Made by a program: the position numbers and the translations under genes
Notes under the pieces: generated by a model
The model's input: only the letters and a program-made list of their open reading frames with translations
Told to the model about the DNA's origin: nothing
Database searches by the model: none
NCBI GenBank assembly: GCA_024364735.1
Contig: JAGFNQ010001179.1
Coordinates: forward strand, 1-64,000
Direction of reading: 5' to 3'
Length of the DNA: 64,000 nt
Origin: Boesenbergia rotunda
Taxonomy: Eukaryota > Streptophyta > Magnoliopsida > Zingiberales > Zingiberaceae
Part shown: positions 45,855 to 58,960 of the stretch, piece after piece
How the letters are laid out: every line of letters begins with the position of its first letter
Position numbering within the stretch: position 1 is the first letter of the stretch

Positions 45855-46591
45855 AGGTTAAATATCCCGTGGCGGACACGTGAGCTGAAGAAGTTAGGTG
45901 GTAAGATGTAGCGAGTCTGAGCGACTTTCTTTTCGGAGCTCCCGGGACCGTCACAGGAAGGGATCTCCCGGGCCCCCCTCCCCCCGCGCGGTAAACACAT
46001 CCAGGAGATCAGATCATAAAACCCATCTCGGGATCATCTCGGGAAGTCGAGCCCCGAGACCACCTCAGGGAAGCGGAGTGCCCGGGACCCCCCGGGCCAG
46101 AAGACCTCGAGATCACCTCGGGGGAGCGGAGCCCAAGAAGCATTAAGCCTCAAGTAACGGTCCTCTTTTTCTTGGATCTGCGGATTACCATCCCCACTAT
46201 CGCGGAGTCATCATGACCCTTAAATGTCGCAACGGGTCGAACATAATGACGGCGTGGACCGTTTCAAAGATTATCCAGTAACCGACGAACGGGGGACGTG
46301 ACACAGATCATGGGGACATACGAAGGCAACTGCCGCAGGTGTAAAAGGTACTCCAACCCCTCTGGTAAAAGGGTTACACATTCTCTACTACTCACATATT
46401 GTCTTGCCTTCTTTTCGTCTTCTGCATCGAGGCACTGACCTGAGCGTCGGAGTGGGCTCCGCCGGATAACCTCCGGCGTGTTCCCCTAAACGCTCGTATT
46501 AATCTCGTAGGGTGTGGAGTTCCTCTAGCGTCAGCATCCGCGTGGGCTGAACCCTGATGACTGACCATCGACGTCGATTCCTTCCGGAACA
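45850..46591 (+). repeat. Tat-like gypsy 5' LTR (about 742 bp)
   Basis: Likely starts TGATGAGGTTAAATATCC after the TA repeat and ends CCGGAACA. It is GC-rich, with repeated CCTCGGG and CCCGGG words and a leader of about 240 bases. GCGCCGTTTGTGGGAA follows, a form of the PBS usual in Tat-type gypsy elements. The left edge is less certain because only one LTR is present. Confidence 0.65.
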
Positions 46592-46640
46592 AATTTTGCG
46601 CCGTTTGTGGGAAACTAGTAAAGCACCAGAAGGAGCACCG

Positions 46641-47567
46641 ATGGCAGAGCCGGCGGAACAACCCATTGTTCTAACAAAAGAGGAACTGAATCGCTTGGTG
46701 GCCAACGTTGTCAAAGAGGCGATCGAACATCACCAAATCGAGCACGTCACCTCACAACGAGGTGTTCCTATGCGGGAGATCCTTAGAGTCTCCATCTCGC
46801 ACCTTCAACCGCGAAGATCCGTCACGCCACTGGGGCGACACGCCGGTGCAACCCCAAGATCCCGGCGAGACTCCCCCAGAGATGTTGAGAAGGCCAACTC
46901 GGTAGCCTCTGGCGCACTGAGACATGAAGAGGGGCAGGGGAAGAGTGAGGAACCTAAGTTCTCCCCTAAGGCTCCCTCCACTCCCTTCTCGTCGGAGATT
47001 GTGGAAGACCCCATGCCGAAGCAGTTTCGCGGACCAGGGATTGCCGAATACGACGGGAAGACAAATTCGGAGGATCATGTCTGCAAGTTCAAAAATGCGG
47101 CGCTCCTCCACCAGTACACCGACGGGGTAAAGTGCCGGGTGTTCTTGAACACTCTATCCGGAGCGGCCCAACGATGGTTCCAGAGGCTGCCCCCGGGTTC
47201 TATCAACTCCTTCATGGAGTTCAGGACCGCCTTCCTCCACCACTTTGCCAGCAGTCGTCGCTATCAGAAGACGACATTAAACGTGTTTACTCTCAAACAA
47301 AAGCCGAAGGAACCGCTCAAGGAGTACATCCAGCGGTTCAACCAGGTGGCACAGGATGTGCCAACAACGACGTCAGAGATCCTCGTCAGTACCTGCACTC
47401 AGGGGCTTGAGGAAGGGGATTTCTTTATATCTCTGGAGAAGAAGTCACCCACCAGTTTTGACGATTTGCTAGGGCACTCTGTTAAACACGTCAATGTGGA
47501 GGAGGTGCAGTGCGCCCGTCGTAAGGAACCATCCGGAGTCCCCCCTCAGGTCGTTACCCAGTCCTAG
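46641..47567 (+). pseudogene. gag: Tat-like gypsy gag, truncated
   Basis: The ATG at 46641 follows the PBS. The protein has 308 residues: an N-terminal LTKEELNRLV helix, then the retrotransposon gag capsid domain at about residues 167-240 (LSGAAQRWFQRLP, FRTAFLHHF, KEYIQRFNQ). A stop at 47565-47567 comes soon after, and the element is cut at 47644 by element E, so the zinc knuckle and pol are absent from the window. Confidence 0.85.
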
Positions 47568-48489
47568 AGGAGGAAACCCCCCGCCTCGGGCCAAGGAAAA
47601 GGCCTTCATCTAGGGAAGGACCAGTAGGCTGGCAGGCGAAAGCTGTAACGACCCGAAATTTTTTTTTAATATTTACTTAAAATATTAAGCAGGTCTAGAT
47701 AATTTTCCGAGGAACCTAGAGATATTAATGCAAACCTTGGCCTAGAAAATCCATGTTTTCTCATTTAAATTGGGAAAAAGGGAACTAATGGGCCTTATAT
47801 GGGCTTTTTAGTACCATAATTTTTGGTGGATTTTAGGTGAAAATTAGTATAAATATAAAGGGATTTTAATAAGAAATATTAACATAATTATGAGGGAATT
47901 TTTAAGGAATTTTCGAAAATACTAGAAAAAAGTAAAATAAAATAAGTGGGGAAAAAAATTGTGCAACTATCAAGGATTAAACCTTGGACCTCTTGTACAA
48001 CCATATATGCACTAACCAACTCACCTAGCAAGGTATTGGTAGGAGGGAATGAAGTGGATATTAGTTAAGGCATAGAAGAAGATGAAGGGTCATGGAGAGA
48101 CTCTTCATTTACCTCCTTAATGGGTTATAAAAGGGGGGTTTTGGGAGTTACCTCTTCTTCCCATTACTTGCATTTTCGAAACTCCTCCTTCCCTCATCCT
48201 AGCCGAACACCAAAGGAAGGGTTTCCCCTTGGAAAAGCTCCACAAGAGGTCTTATCCCCAAGATCTAAGGGTTTTCCAAGGATACAAGGACAAGGAGGCA
48301 AGGATCCAAGGAGTTTTGCAATCTTCTTCTTCTCTTAAGGTCTAAAAATCAAGAAACCCAAGGTAAGACTCCCTCACCTGTGGTATATTAGTTCTTTATG
48401 ATTTTCTATGATTTTTAGCATGTTATAAAGGTTGGTTTTTGGATTTGATGTTGAAAGGAAAGAAAATCAAGAATCCTAGGTTTATGGGT

Positions 48490-50590
48490 TTCGGCCACAA
48501 GGATTTTAAGGTCTATAATTATGCTAAAAATCTGTATAATGTTATTTAATGTTCCCTTATGATGTTTAGAGGTTAAGTATAATTTTTGGAAATTTTTGGA
48601 GTACCCTAAGACACCTTAAGGTTTCGGCCAACATGAAAGAAATAGAATCAACACCCTAGAAACCCTATGGGTTTCGGCCACCATGTTTTAGGGTCCATAA
48701 TGATGCTAGAAATCTGTATAATGTTATTTAATGTTCGCTTATGATGTTTAAAGGTTAAGTATAATTTTTGGGAATTTTTGGAGTACCCTAAGACACCTTA
48801 GGGTTTCGGCCAACATGAAAGAAATAGAATCAACACCCTAGAAACCCTATGGGTTTCGGCCACCATGTTTTAGGGTCCATAATGATACTAAAAATCTGTA
48901 TAATGTTATTTAATGTTCCCTTATGATGTTTAGAGGTTAAGTATAATTTTTGGAGTACCCTAAGACACCTTAGGGTTTCGGCCAACATGAAAGAAATAGA
49001 ATCAACACCCTAGAAACCCTATGGGTTTCGACCACCATGTTTTAGGGTCCATAATGATACTAAAAATCTGTATAATGTTATTTAATGTTCCCTTATGATG
49101 TTTAGAGGTTAAGTATAATTTTTGGGAATTTTTGGAGTACCCTAAGACACCTTAGGGTTTCGGCCAACATGAAAGAAATAGAATCAACACCCTAGAAACC
49201 CTATGGGTTTCGGCCACCATGTTTTAGGGTCCATAATGATGTTAAAAATCTGTATAATGTTATTTAATGTTCTCTTATGATGTTTAGAGGTTAAGTATAA
49301 TTTTTGGAAATGTTTGGAGTACCCTAAGACACCTTAGGGTTTCGGCCAACATGAAAGAAATAGAATCAACACCCTAGAAACCCTATGGGTTTCGGCCACC
49401 ATGTTTTAGGGTCCATAATGATGCTAAAAATCTGTATAATGTTATTTAATGTTCCCTTATGATGTTTAGAGGTTAAGTATAATTTTTGAGAATTTTTGGA
49501 GTATCCTAATACACCTTAGGGTTTCGGCCAACATGAAAGAAATAGAATCAACACCCTAGAAACCTTATGGGTTTCGGCCACCATGTTTTAGGGTCCATAA
49601 TGATGCTAAAAATCTGTATAATGTTATTTAATGTTCCCTTATGATGTTTAGAGGTTAAGTATAATTTTTGAAAATTTTTGGAGTACCCTAAGACACCTTA
49701 GGGTTTCGGCCAACATGAAAGAAATAGAATCAACACCCTAGAAACCCTATGGGTTTTGGCCACCATGTTTTAGGGTCCATAATGATACTAAAAATCTGTA
49801 TAATGTTATTTAATGTTCCCTTATGATGTTTAGAGGTTAAGTATAATTTTTGGGAATTTTTGGAGTACCCTAAGACACCTTAGGGTTTCGGCCAATATGA
49901 AAGAAATAGAATCAACACCCTAGAAACCCTATGGGTTTCGACCACCATGTTTTAGGGTCCATAATGATGCTAAAAATCTGTATAATGTTATTTAATGTTC
50001 CCTTATGATGTTTAGAGGTTAAGTATAATTTTTGGGAATTTTTGGAGTACCCTAAGACACCTTAGGGTTTCGGCCAACATGAAAGAAATAGAATCAACAC
50101 CCTAGAAACCCTATGGGTTTCGGCCACCATGTTTTAGGGTCCATAATGATGCTAAAAATCTGTATAATGTTATTTAATGTTCTCTTATGATGTTTAGATG
50201 TTAAGTATAATTTTTGAAAATTTTTGGAGTACCCTAAGACACCTTAGGGTTTCGGCCAACATGAAAGAAATAGAATCAACACCCTAGAAACCCTATGGGT
50301 TTCGGCCACCATGTTTTAGGGTCCATAATGATGCTAAAAATCTGTATAATGTTATTTAATGTTCCCTTATGATGTTTAGAGGTTAAGTATAATTTTTGGA
50401 AATTTTTGGAGTACCCTAAGACACCTTAGGGTTTCGGCCAACATGAAAGAAATAGAATCAACACCCTAGAAACCCTATGGGTTTCGGCCACCATGTTTTA
50501 GGGTCCATAATGATGCTAAAAATCTGTATAATGTTATTTAATGTTCCCTTATGATGTTTAGAGGTTAAGTATAATTTTTGGAGTACCCTA
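48490..50590 (+). repeat. Tandem array of about 181-bp units inside the element E LTR
   Basis: About eleven units carry the marker GGGTTTCGGCCACCATG at roughly 48672, 48852, 49025, 49206, 49388, 49570, 49752, 49932, 50114, 50295 and 50476, a period near 181. One unit is about 9 bases shorter. Units differ by few changes. Each holds two GTTTCGGCC motifs. Element D's LTR has single GTTTCGGCC-type copies but no array. Confidence 0.9.
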
Positions 50591-51477
50591 GGTTACCCTA
50601 GGGTTTCGGCCGACAACAAGAACCCTTGTGTAGGGTTGGGTTTAAAACCTCAAGTGTTTGGTTTATGTATTGTCATGAGATAAGGGAGATGGAGGGTATT
50701 TATGTGAATATTTCACATGGCCTAGAGACCCTATAGGTTTCGGCCAAGTACCCTAATGGGGTGGAAAGTTAGGACTCATTTCAAATAAGGGCCCCAAATG
50801 GCCGTATGGTACGGTATGGTAGGTGTATAACAATTGATTTGGGGATTTTAATGGAAATTTTTCCATGCCCCATGGCCTTGAAGTTTCGGCCAAGAGCAAG
50901 ATTAGGGTTAAAGGATTAGGGTTGGCCTTAAGTATGGGATCAAATGGTTCCTATGGCCTAGTATGTATGTATGAGAGGTTAGTTGGGAAGTTATGTGAAG
51001 TTTCATGGACCTAGGGTTCCTTGGGGACTTTCGGCCAAGGACATAACCTAGGGCTAGGGTTGGGTTAAACCTACAAAGATGCTTGTGTATGGGTTACCAA
51101 GAGGTATGTTTAAGTAAGATGGAAGAATCTCTATGTTAACCAAACCCTTAGTTTGTATGTCATGAATTATATGTTAGGTCATGGATGTTTATGAATGATA
51201 TGCCATGTTTATGAATGATATGTCATGTTTAAGAAAAATATGCATGTAGGCCATGTCTTATGAATGATACGTATGTATGCCATGATTTATGAATGATATG
51301 TATGTATGCCATGTCTTATGAATGATATGCCATGTTTTATGAATGATATGCATGTATGTCATGCTCTATGAATGATGTGTACATGTGCCATGTCTAAGAA
51401 TGAAATTGATGAATGAAGTATAAGTATGATGAATGAATGAAAGATGATGCTTATGTCTTTAAGGCATAAATATGCTA

Positions 51478-51560
51478 AACGACACGGTCGATGGTCGACG
51501 GTACGACGGTCGTGAGGACCGGTAAATGGGCCGGTAGACGGGCCGGGCCGTAACGAGTTA
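51478..51560 (+). other. GC-rich insert in the element E LTR
   Basis: Some 75 bases rich in CGGTC, GACGG and GGGCCG words sit between ATATGCTAA and GTTAATCTATG, where element D has no such sequence (around 33095). It contains several short palindromes such as GGTCGACG. Origin unknown. Confidence 0.5.
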
Positions 51561-53158
51561 ATCTATGTTAAAGATGCCATGAATGTCTTATGAATGATGA
51601 AGCATGTAAAGTATTTTTACTTTATGAATGGGCTTGTACCGGACCGAAGTATGGGTCCAAGGGATGGGCACCTTAAGAACGCCCCGGTTCTGGACTACCG
51701 ACTATGCTGTCCACGGTTCTGGCACTACCGAAGCTGTGCAACAGGGATGGGCACCTTAAGAACGCCTCGGTTCGGGGACTACCGACTATGCTGTCCTTAC
51801 CCTAGTAGGTCGAGATTAGCTACCTCGTATTTACTCAGGGATGCGCGCATATGATGAATGAATGTGGTACAAGCCAGGGCCCAATGAATGTTATGATTAT
51901 GTTTAAGAAATGAAAAGTATGATTTTAAACTAAGCATCCTTATGATATATATGCATTGCTCATGCATTTATTATGAAAAAGTATGTTTATGAAAAGTATG
52001 TGTATGAAAAGTATGATTTTAAACTAAGTATCCTTATGATATATGCACTTGCTCATGTATCCATCTATGCTATGCATTATGTTATGTAAAGTGTGATTAT
52101 GAAAAGTATGTCTATGAAAAGTATGTTCATGCTAGTTTATAATGCCATGATTTTATTTATTGTAATGCTAGTTTATAATGCCATGATTTTATTTATGTTC
52201 ATGCTAGTTTATAATGCCATGATTTTAATTATATTCATGCTAGTTTAAGATGCCATGATTTAATTAGGTTTATGATAAGTAGGATGCCATGATTTTATTT
52301 ATGTTCATATTAATTTAGGATGTCATGATTTAATTATGTTTATGTTAAGTTAGGATGCCATGATTTTATTTATGTCCATGCTAATTTATGAAGCCATGAT
52401 TGGATTATGTTTGTGCTAAGTTAGGATACCATGATTCTATTTAGGTTCATGCTAAGAATGTTTATGAAGTTATGTTTATTATGGTTATATCTATGCCATG
52501 TATTATGCCATGCTGTGAATGTTTTAAGTTTATGTTTATGTCATGCTACGAATGTGATTGATCATGCCATGTGCATTTATGCTAAGTGATCATGAAGGCT
52601 TATGCTCTAAGCAAAGCACTAAGAATGTTAATGTTTTATGCGCATGTATGTTAAGTAATCATGAAGGATTATGTTCCTAGTAAAGCACTAAGTATGTTAA
52701 TGTTCATGTGCTCATGATTAAGTGATGAATGGTTTTAGTGAGTAGGAAAGAGTCTTACTAAGCCTGTGTGCTTATAGTCTTATTTTCCTTGTACCGCAGA
52801 TCACGCAAGGGGACAGTAAGGAAGCAGCAGGAGGGCATCAAAGAATGTGTGTGATAGTGACTTGGCCAAGGAGCAATATGGTTGCTCGTGTTATGATAGA
52901 ACTTTACCTTTACTATTATGTGCTTGAGTATGACCCTATGACATGATGCTAAGTATGACATGATGCTACGAATAATATGATGCTAAGTATGATATGATGC
53001 TAAGTATAAAGTTACTATGCTAAGTTCCTATGATATGATGCTAGAAATGGTAGTAAGTGCATGTAGGAGTAAGTTAAAGGTTTCCGCTGCATTATGATGT
53101 CTACATGCCCTAAGTATGTTAACGTAACGCCATTTTAGGAAAAAAAATGGACGTTACA

Positions 53159-53264
53159 GGTTGGTATCAGAGCAGTTATCATCTCACTACACACACATCA
53201 AGCTCTCTTCCTGCCGCTTCCAAGTAAGTACCTCTTTACATATCTGATAGTAGTAAGATGTTTT
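53159..53264 (+). other. Element E internal start, cut by element F
   Basis: PBS at 53162-53173 and about 90 bases matching the element D internal start. Element F enters after GTTTT (53260-53264), the expected 5-bp duplication whose partner lies outside the window. Confidence 0.8.
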
Positions 53265-55410
53265 TGTTGGGAACAAGATGGCTATAGAGGGGGGGGGTGA
53301 ATATAGACAACCACTTATGCCTTTGAAACTTATCACGATTTCTGCAACTCAAATATCAGTAGCACAGCGGAAAGAGTAGAAAACAGAGTGTGCAGAAAAA
53401 ACAAAACGAAGACAAAACAAAGACAACTAGCAAGATCGCTAACAAAGAGGGTTTACAAGGTTCGGGGATAACTTGCCCCTACTCCTTGGCGTGCCCTTGA
53501 GGTGGGCGATCCCTTGATCGTCGGCAGATCAAGCCCCGGTTAACACCGGATATGAAGCAACCTCTTTCTCGGTGGAGAAACCTTCCCACAGTGTGTTTCA
53601 AACAATGATATAGAATGAGCACAATGAAACAACAACAAGAAGGATCTTACTCAAACACTTAGCAAGGACAAAACACAGCAAGCTTCCCTGAGCTCCACCC
53701 AGTGGCGATCTCACGCAGACCCCTGCTCCGTGTCTTCCCACTGTCGGACTCCAAGCCTCTTGTTTTCTCCTTCAAGCGCTCAAGTATGATGATTGATCCT
53801 CAATAGCTTGCTTAGAATGGTTGAAGAACTCAAGAACAGCAAGCTTGTTACACAGGAACTAAGGAACACGAAAGACTGAAGAACTCGTTTTTTGATCAAC
53901 TGATCAACTGATACCAAACTCGCCCTCTCGCGTTCCTTTTTGTTTCTCCGCCAAGCGACAAGTGACAACATCTCTGTAGCTCCCAGCTACTCGTCTGCCA
54001 ACGCCAGCCTCTACTGAGCCATCTCTGGACTCACTGAGCTCCCCTCAGTCGAGCTCCAGTCTTAGCTCCAGTCTGCAGCTCGCCGTTGCAAACTGAGATG
54101 AGAAAGCGACAAACCTGCTCCAAGGAAAGCACTCTTTGACTTCTCCTTGAGTGTTTGAATCCTCCCCTGTCACCTGAAACTCAATCAGAGCATTAGAGCA
54201 GCAGCATATCAAATATCAGAAACACACATCAGCAAATCAGATACGATCAGACGCTCTGACCACGTTTGTCAGTGAAATTTGAATTAAAGTGATCGGTCAC
54301 CAGACCGATCCAGAGTGTGTGGATCGGTCACCAGATCGATCCACTGCTTTGCTGGGATTCCCAGCTCTCGCAGCTATACACGCCTGATCGGTCCCAGATC
54401 GATCAGGGTGAAGCCTGATCGGTCACCAGATCGATCAGAAAGGATCCTGAACGGTCACCCAGATCGATCAGGGCAGATGAACAGTAATTTTTTAATCAAA
54501 TCCAAGATCCCTGATCGATCACCAGATCGATCCAAGACTTTGATTAGCAAGGGAACTCACTCACCGTTTGCTCCCTGATCGGTCACCAGACCGATCAGGA
54601 GCAAGACAGCATGGAAGCAGCCTGCTCCCTGATCGGTCACCGGTCCGATCAGGAGCCACACAGTAGATTCCCAATCTCACTGTGCGCTCCCTGATCGGTC
54701 ACCAGTCCGATCAGACATAGCTGGATCGGTCGCCAGACCGATCCACTAAGGAGCAGCGTGCCAATGTCCCTGATCGGTCACCAGACCGATCCAGTGACTC
54801 AACCCTAGCCCTCCAAGCTAGGAATTCATCCACCTTAGCCCTCCAAGCAAAGGATTTTTCCATCTAACTCTCCAAGTTGGGAATTTGCACCTAACCCTCC
54901 AAGTTAGGACTTTTCACCTAGCCCTCCAAGCTAGGACTTTTCACCTAGCCCTCCAAGCTAGGACTTTTCACCCAACTCTTCCGAGTTAGAACATCATCCA
55001 ACCTAGCCCTCCAAGCTAGGCACCTGACCCTCCAAGCCAGGACTTTTTCACCTAATTCTCCAGGATGGGAATTTGCACCTAACTCTCCAAGTTAGGACTT
55101 TTCACCTAGCCCTCCAAGCTAGGACTTTTCACCCAACCCTTCTGAATTAGGACTTTTCCAACACCTAGCCCTCCAAGCTAGGATTTTCCACACCTAACCT
55201 CCCAGGTTAGGATTTTCCATATCATGCCTAATCCTCGATCAGGACTTAATCATAATCATCATAATCATCACACCTAACCTCCCAGGTTAGGGTTTTCCAT
55301 ATCTTGCCTAATCCTCGATCAGGACTTAATCATAATTATCATAATCATCACACCTAAACTAAAATCGTTGTCAACACCAAAACAACAATCAGGGTCAGAC
55401 TGCATCAACA
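53265..55410 (-). repeat. Element F 3' LTR (2146 bp)
   Basis: Plus-strand ends are TGTTGGGAACAAGATGG and CTGCATCAACA. The inverted-repeat array lies at about 54290-54800 and the hairpin-unit array at about 54805-55215, the same two modules as in A. A duplicated CACCTAACCTCCCAGG segment near 55190-55350 is specific to this copy. Confidence 0.93.
54290..54800 (-). promoter_or_regulatory. Inverted-repeat array in element F LTR
   Basis: About twelve GATCGGTC..GACCGATC or GATCGATC variants, for example near 54292, 54321, 54388, 54577, 54630, 54690, 54723 and 54771. Several arms have changed to GATCGATC, yet both arms of a copy can still pair. Confidence 0.75.
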
Positions 55411-55640
55411 ATCTCCCCCTTTTTGTTGTTTGACAACCCGATTTTAAGTTTAGGGATTCTCAATCAATATTCCAACTTTAGAATCATAGGGGAATCCAGA
55501 TCCTCCCCCTACAACATGATCATGCTAAACTTAACCAATCCACACTCTCCCCCTTTGTCGAACACCGAAAAGGGACAAGCGGGACTGTCAAGATTAAGAT
55601 GAACTCCCCCTCAATCCTAGAGGTATCTCAACTCATCAAA
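55411..55640 (-). promoter_or_regulatory. Element F polypurine tracts
   Basis: On the minus strand, purine runs of the type GGGGGAG occur near 55411-55424 (next to the LTR), 55503, 55549 and 55606, matching the four in element A. Confidence 0.75.
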
Positions 55641-56020
55641 AATGTGATAGTTTGTGGAATGATCATACGAACCCATGTGAAAAATTATAGCAAGACATAG
55701 CAATCACATGCATCATATGAATATGAACTATAGACTCCCAAAGCATGCCATAATATTCATAAGTATCAAATTGACATGGCAATGTAAGCATGAATATGGC
55801 AATCGAACAATCATGCAGATAATAGGTACATAATCAATCATGGCATCAACAATAGTAGATAAGCATGACAGTTAAAATATATAGGTCAAGGCATGAAAAC
55901 ATCCGAACAAGTAGCAAAATATGTGTGACTCAAAGTCACACCAACAGAGTCAGAGGGCATACAGCCCAAAAGTATCATAGTCAAATACACATATCATGAT
56001 AAAACAGCAGATCTCTGAGC

Positions 56021-57576
56021 TCAAGTGTCAGTAGGAGGCTCGTCATCGCGCATAAGGTCGTCCATCGTGGCATCATCAGCAGCCCCTGATCGTGGTGCAG
56101 CACTGAGGGACGATGTCCCTTCTGGAAAAGTGTGTCGACGCCACTCCTCATACCACGTGCGCTGAAGGGTGCAAGACTCTGTGACTACATACTCAACCGT
56201 GGTCAGTCGACGATCAAAGAGACGGAAATCCGACCGAACCTCCTCGCGCCAGGTCTCCCTCAACTGTAAATCCTCCTGCAGAGTCCTGTCGAGCTCTGAA
56301 ATCTGCCATCGGAGATCCGGATCCGGCTCGTCATAGTCATCGTCATCAGCAGCACCGGCTGGCGCCTGACCCTGTGGACCTCCTCGTGGTAACTCCCCAA
56401 GAACCCTACCATCTTTCCAGATCAACATCCGATCGGGCCCCCGAACAATGATGCCGGACTTGGCGAAAGCACGCCGACCAAGTCTGCAATCCTGTCGTAT
56501 CATAGGCATCGTCCGACCCTTGGTAACATCAACACCTACTGACATGAGCCAGTCGGTGATGACGTGACCATAAGGCATGTAGACAGTGCGGCGGCTGGAC
56601 TCCTCTCGATAGGACAAAATGGACTGGAAGATGCTCTCCATAATATCGAAATCCGAACGGCTGTGCATGCCGTAGAGCATCAAACAGTGATAGGGTCGGA
56701 TCTCAGCTAAGGGTTTTGAGGTGATTGGAAGGATACAATTTGTGATGATCTTGAATAGTATATAGCTAGTGGGAGAAAGACGCAGTGCAGCAAAGGTAGG
56801 AAAATCAGGGCCAAGCTCATCAAGACCGTCTGGACGCGGACAACCAAAGAAATACCGATGGATGGAATCAGGGGTAACGTCGGCAAAGGGTGCTAGCAGG
56901 GGATTAGGAAGGTCAGGATAGAGCGAATAAAGATTCGGTGATCGTCGACCACCCAAATACTCAGCCAAAATCTCATATGAAAAATCAAGGTTCATCTTCC
57001 CGACACGAGTTGTGAACTCGAATCCCCCTTTAGATCTTTGTTGTAGATTGTTGTAAAATTCAGAGACAAGGTCGTAATTTATGGTTCTTTCCAAAGAAAG
57101 AAGAAACCCCAGATTGTAATAAGTAACAATCTCCATAACAGAAGGGCAGAACTCCGTTAGGAAAGGAACATCAATGGATCTGCAGGGTAAAAGTTTGAAT
57201 GTCCTAGCTTGAAAGGCCTGCTCACAGGCCGCATTTGGGAACCTGGAGCTAGAAGAAGGCTGTGGCCTTCTGGAGGAAGGAGCCTTTCCCCTTGAACTTC
57301 CCTCCACAACCTCCTTTCCCTTAGCAGATTTTCTAATGAGGTTTGAATTGATCATGACACATAGATTGAAGCACAAGAATTGATCATGAGATAGACCCAA
57401 TCAAAAGATAGATATAAAATTTTTGTCATAAGATGAGAAAGAGGGTCACGACAAAGGCAACAAGAATCAAGACATCACAGCAAGAACAAGAATAAAAACA
57501 TGGTTAGTTTCACAGACATATATTCTAGGAGCTGTTGTGAAAGGAAAACTGAAATCAAATCTTACTTAGGCGCCAT
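56021..57576 (-). CDS. Element F envelope-like protein, two exons, open frame
   Basis: On the minus strand exon 1 is 57576-57566, the intron 57565-57333 (GTAAG..TTAG, 233 bp) and exon 2 57332-56021. The joined frame is open for about 440 codons. The N-terminus is basic and serine-rich. The core has FCPSVMEIVTYYNL, SEFYNNL (about residue 92) and YLGGRRSPNLYSLYP. Residues 345-385 look like a coiled coil, and the tail is acidic. It is the best preserved copy of this gene here and shows what the broken copy in A should resemble. The function is unknown; no signal peptide or membrane span is evident. Confidence 0.75.
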
Positions 57577-57839
57577 TGACATTTGTTTGAAGAGATTGCA
57601 AGACTGAGAAGGAACTTGCGATAGAGAAGTAGACTTTGAGCACGCAAGTACTTGGAGTTCGGAGAAACCGCCGAAGCCTTCGCAGAGGAGCTCGCACGCG
57701 CGTGAAGAAGGGAGACGCAAGGACTCTCTCGCTCGCTTGCACAAGGTCGCGCAGAGTGTTTCGGTGCTAGGGTTCGGGAAAACAAAGGTTTGGAGAGAGT
57801 TAATCGGTTGGTGGATCGGTCCACCAACCAAAATTTAAT

Positions 57840-58215
57840 GCGGTTGATCGGATCACCGTTCGATCTGATCGCGTCCCGACCGATCAGGATACATCCTGAT
57901 CGGACTGGAATGGTCCTGATTGATCGGATGACCGATCAGACGCGCTCCTGATCGGTCGAGTGACCGATCAGGATTCGATCAGTAGGATCCGGAGAGAAAA
58001 TTCTGAGCTCCCTGATTGGTCTGTGGACCGATCCCCACAGGGTGCCAGATCGGTCGGGAGACCGATCCAGGCTAGCTCAGAACACTTAATCAGATTTTGG
58101 GAGATCACGACTTGCCTCGCAGATCGGTTTGTGGACCGAACACCACAGGAAGGGGTCAGATCGGTTCAGGGACCGATCAGCCCGATGCCTGATCGGTCCG
58201 GTGACCGATCAGGGT
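57840..58215 (-). promoter_or_regulatory. Element F internal inverted-repeat array upstream of the envelope-like gene
   Basis: About eight GATCGGTC-type inverted repeats (near 57890, 57925, 57950, 58017, 58052, 58123, 58158 and 58192) lie 260-640 bases upstream of the first exon. CATTAAATTTTGG (minus strand, near 57835) stands where A has CATTAAAATCTGG. This is the same layout as in element A. Confidence 0.6.
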
Positions 58216-58636
58216 TCCTGATACGAACTGAAATGTTCAGTTTCAGAACTCCTGAAATTTTCAAAAGAAGTCTGATGAACTTTATCGAACTTAGACATGA
58301 TTTTCTGACTAAAATTGATCCCTGAACAAGAATCAAACGTCCTTATAGGTTCAACAAACACTTTGTCCCATCTTAATGGAGTCAAACTCAACCATCAATT
58401 AATCAAGCAAATTCAAACAAGTTTTTACTCCAACTTCAAGTTTCCAATCAAGTTGCCTTGATTGGAATGTCCAAGTATGATCATGGAGCCATATACACAT
58501 ATGTTATGCAATGGTTTTCCCCATACTTGGTCACCACCGTGATTATTATCTCGTAAACTTAATTTCTCAAGTATGCAATGACATTTTGAGAAATTGAGTT
58601 GAACCTAACATCTCACCCCATATCTAGCAAACAAAA
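58216..58636 (-). other. Element F spacer between pol and internal promoter
   Basis: Non-coding and closely similar to element A 5880-6357. It runs into the assembly gap, which hides the end of RNase H. Confidence 0.7.
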
Positions 58637-58960
58637 NNNNNNNNNNNNNNNNNNNNNNNNNNNNNNNNNNNNNNNNNNNNNNNNNNNNNNNNNNNNNNNN
58701 NNNNNNNNNNNNNNNNNNNNNNNNNNNNNNNNNNNNNNNNNNNNNNNNNNNNNNNNNNNNNNNNNNNNNNNNNNNNNNNNNNNNNNNNNNNNNNNNNNNN
58801 NNNNNNNNNNNNNNNNNNNNNNNNNNNNNNNNNNNNNNNNNNNNNNNNNNNNNNNNNNNNNNNNNNNNNNNNNNNNNNNNNNNNNNNNNNNNNNNNNNNN
58901 NNNNNNNNNNNNNNNNNNNNNNNNNNNNNNNNNNNNNNNNNNNNNNNNNNNNNNNNNNNN
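58637..58960. other. Assembly gap (324 N)
   Basis: Undetermined bases inside element F. By comparison with A the missing part is the C-terminal half of RNase H and the start of the spacer. Confidence 0.99.

Larger units (their letters stand above)
47644..53158 (+). repeat. Element E 5' LTR (5515 bp), gypsy type with an internal satellite-like array
   Basis: Starts TGTAACGACCCG and ends GGACGTTACA; TGGTATCAGAGC follows at 53162-53173. Its plan matches the element D LTR: leader near 48110-48370, duplicated GC-rich block (51655-51800), repeats of ATGCCATG words, and the conserved stretch before the end (52740-52870). The extra length comes mainly from a tandem array at about 48490-50590. It cuts the Tat-like element at 47643. 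Its own 3' half is beyond the inserted element F. Confidence 0.85.

Noticed and set aside
45560..46000. Long Tyr-Ile repeat frames across the TA microsatellite
   Set aside because: An artefact of (TA)n read as alternating codons.
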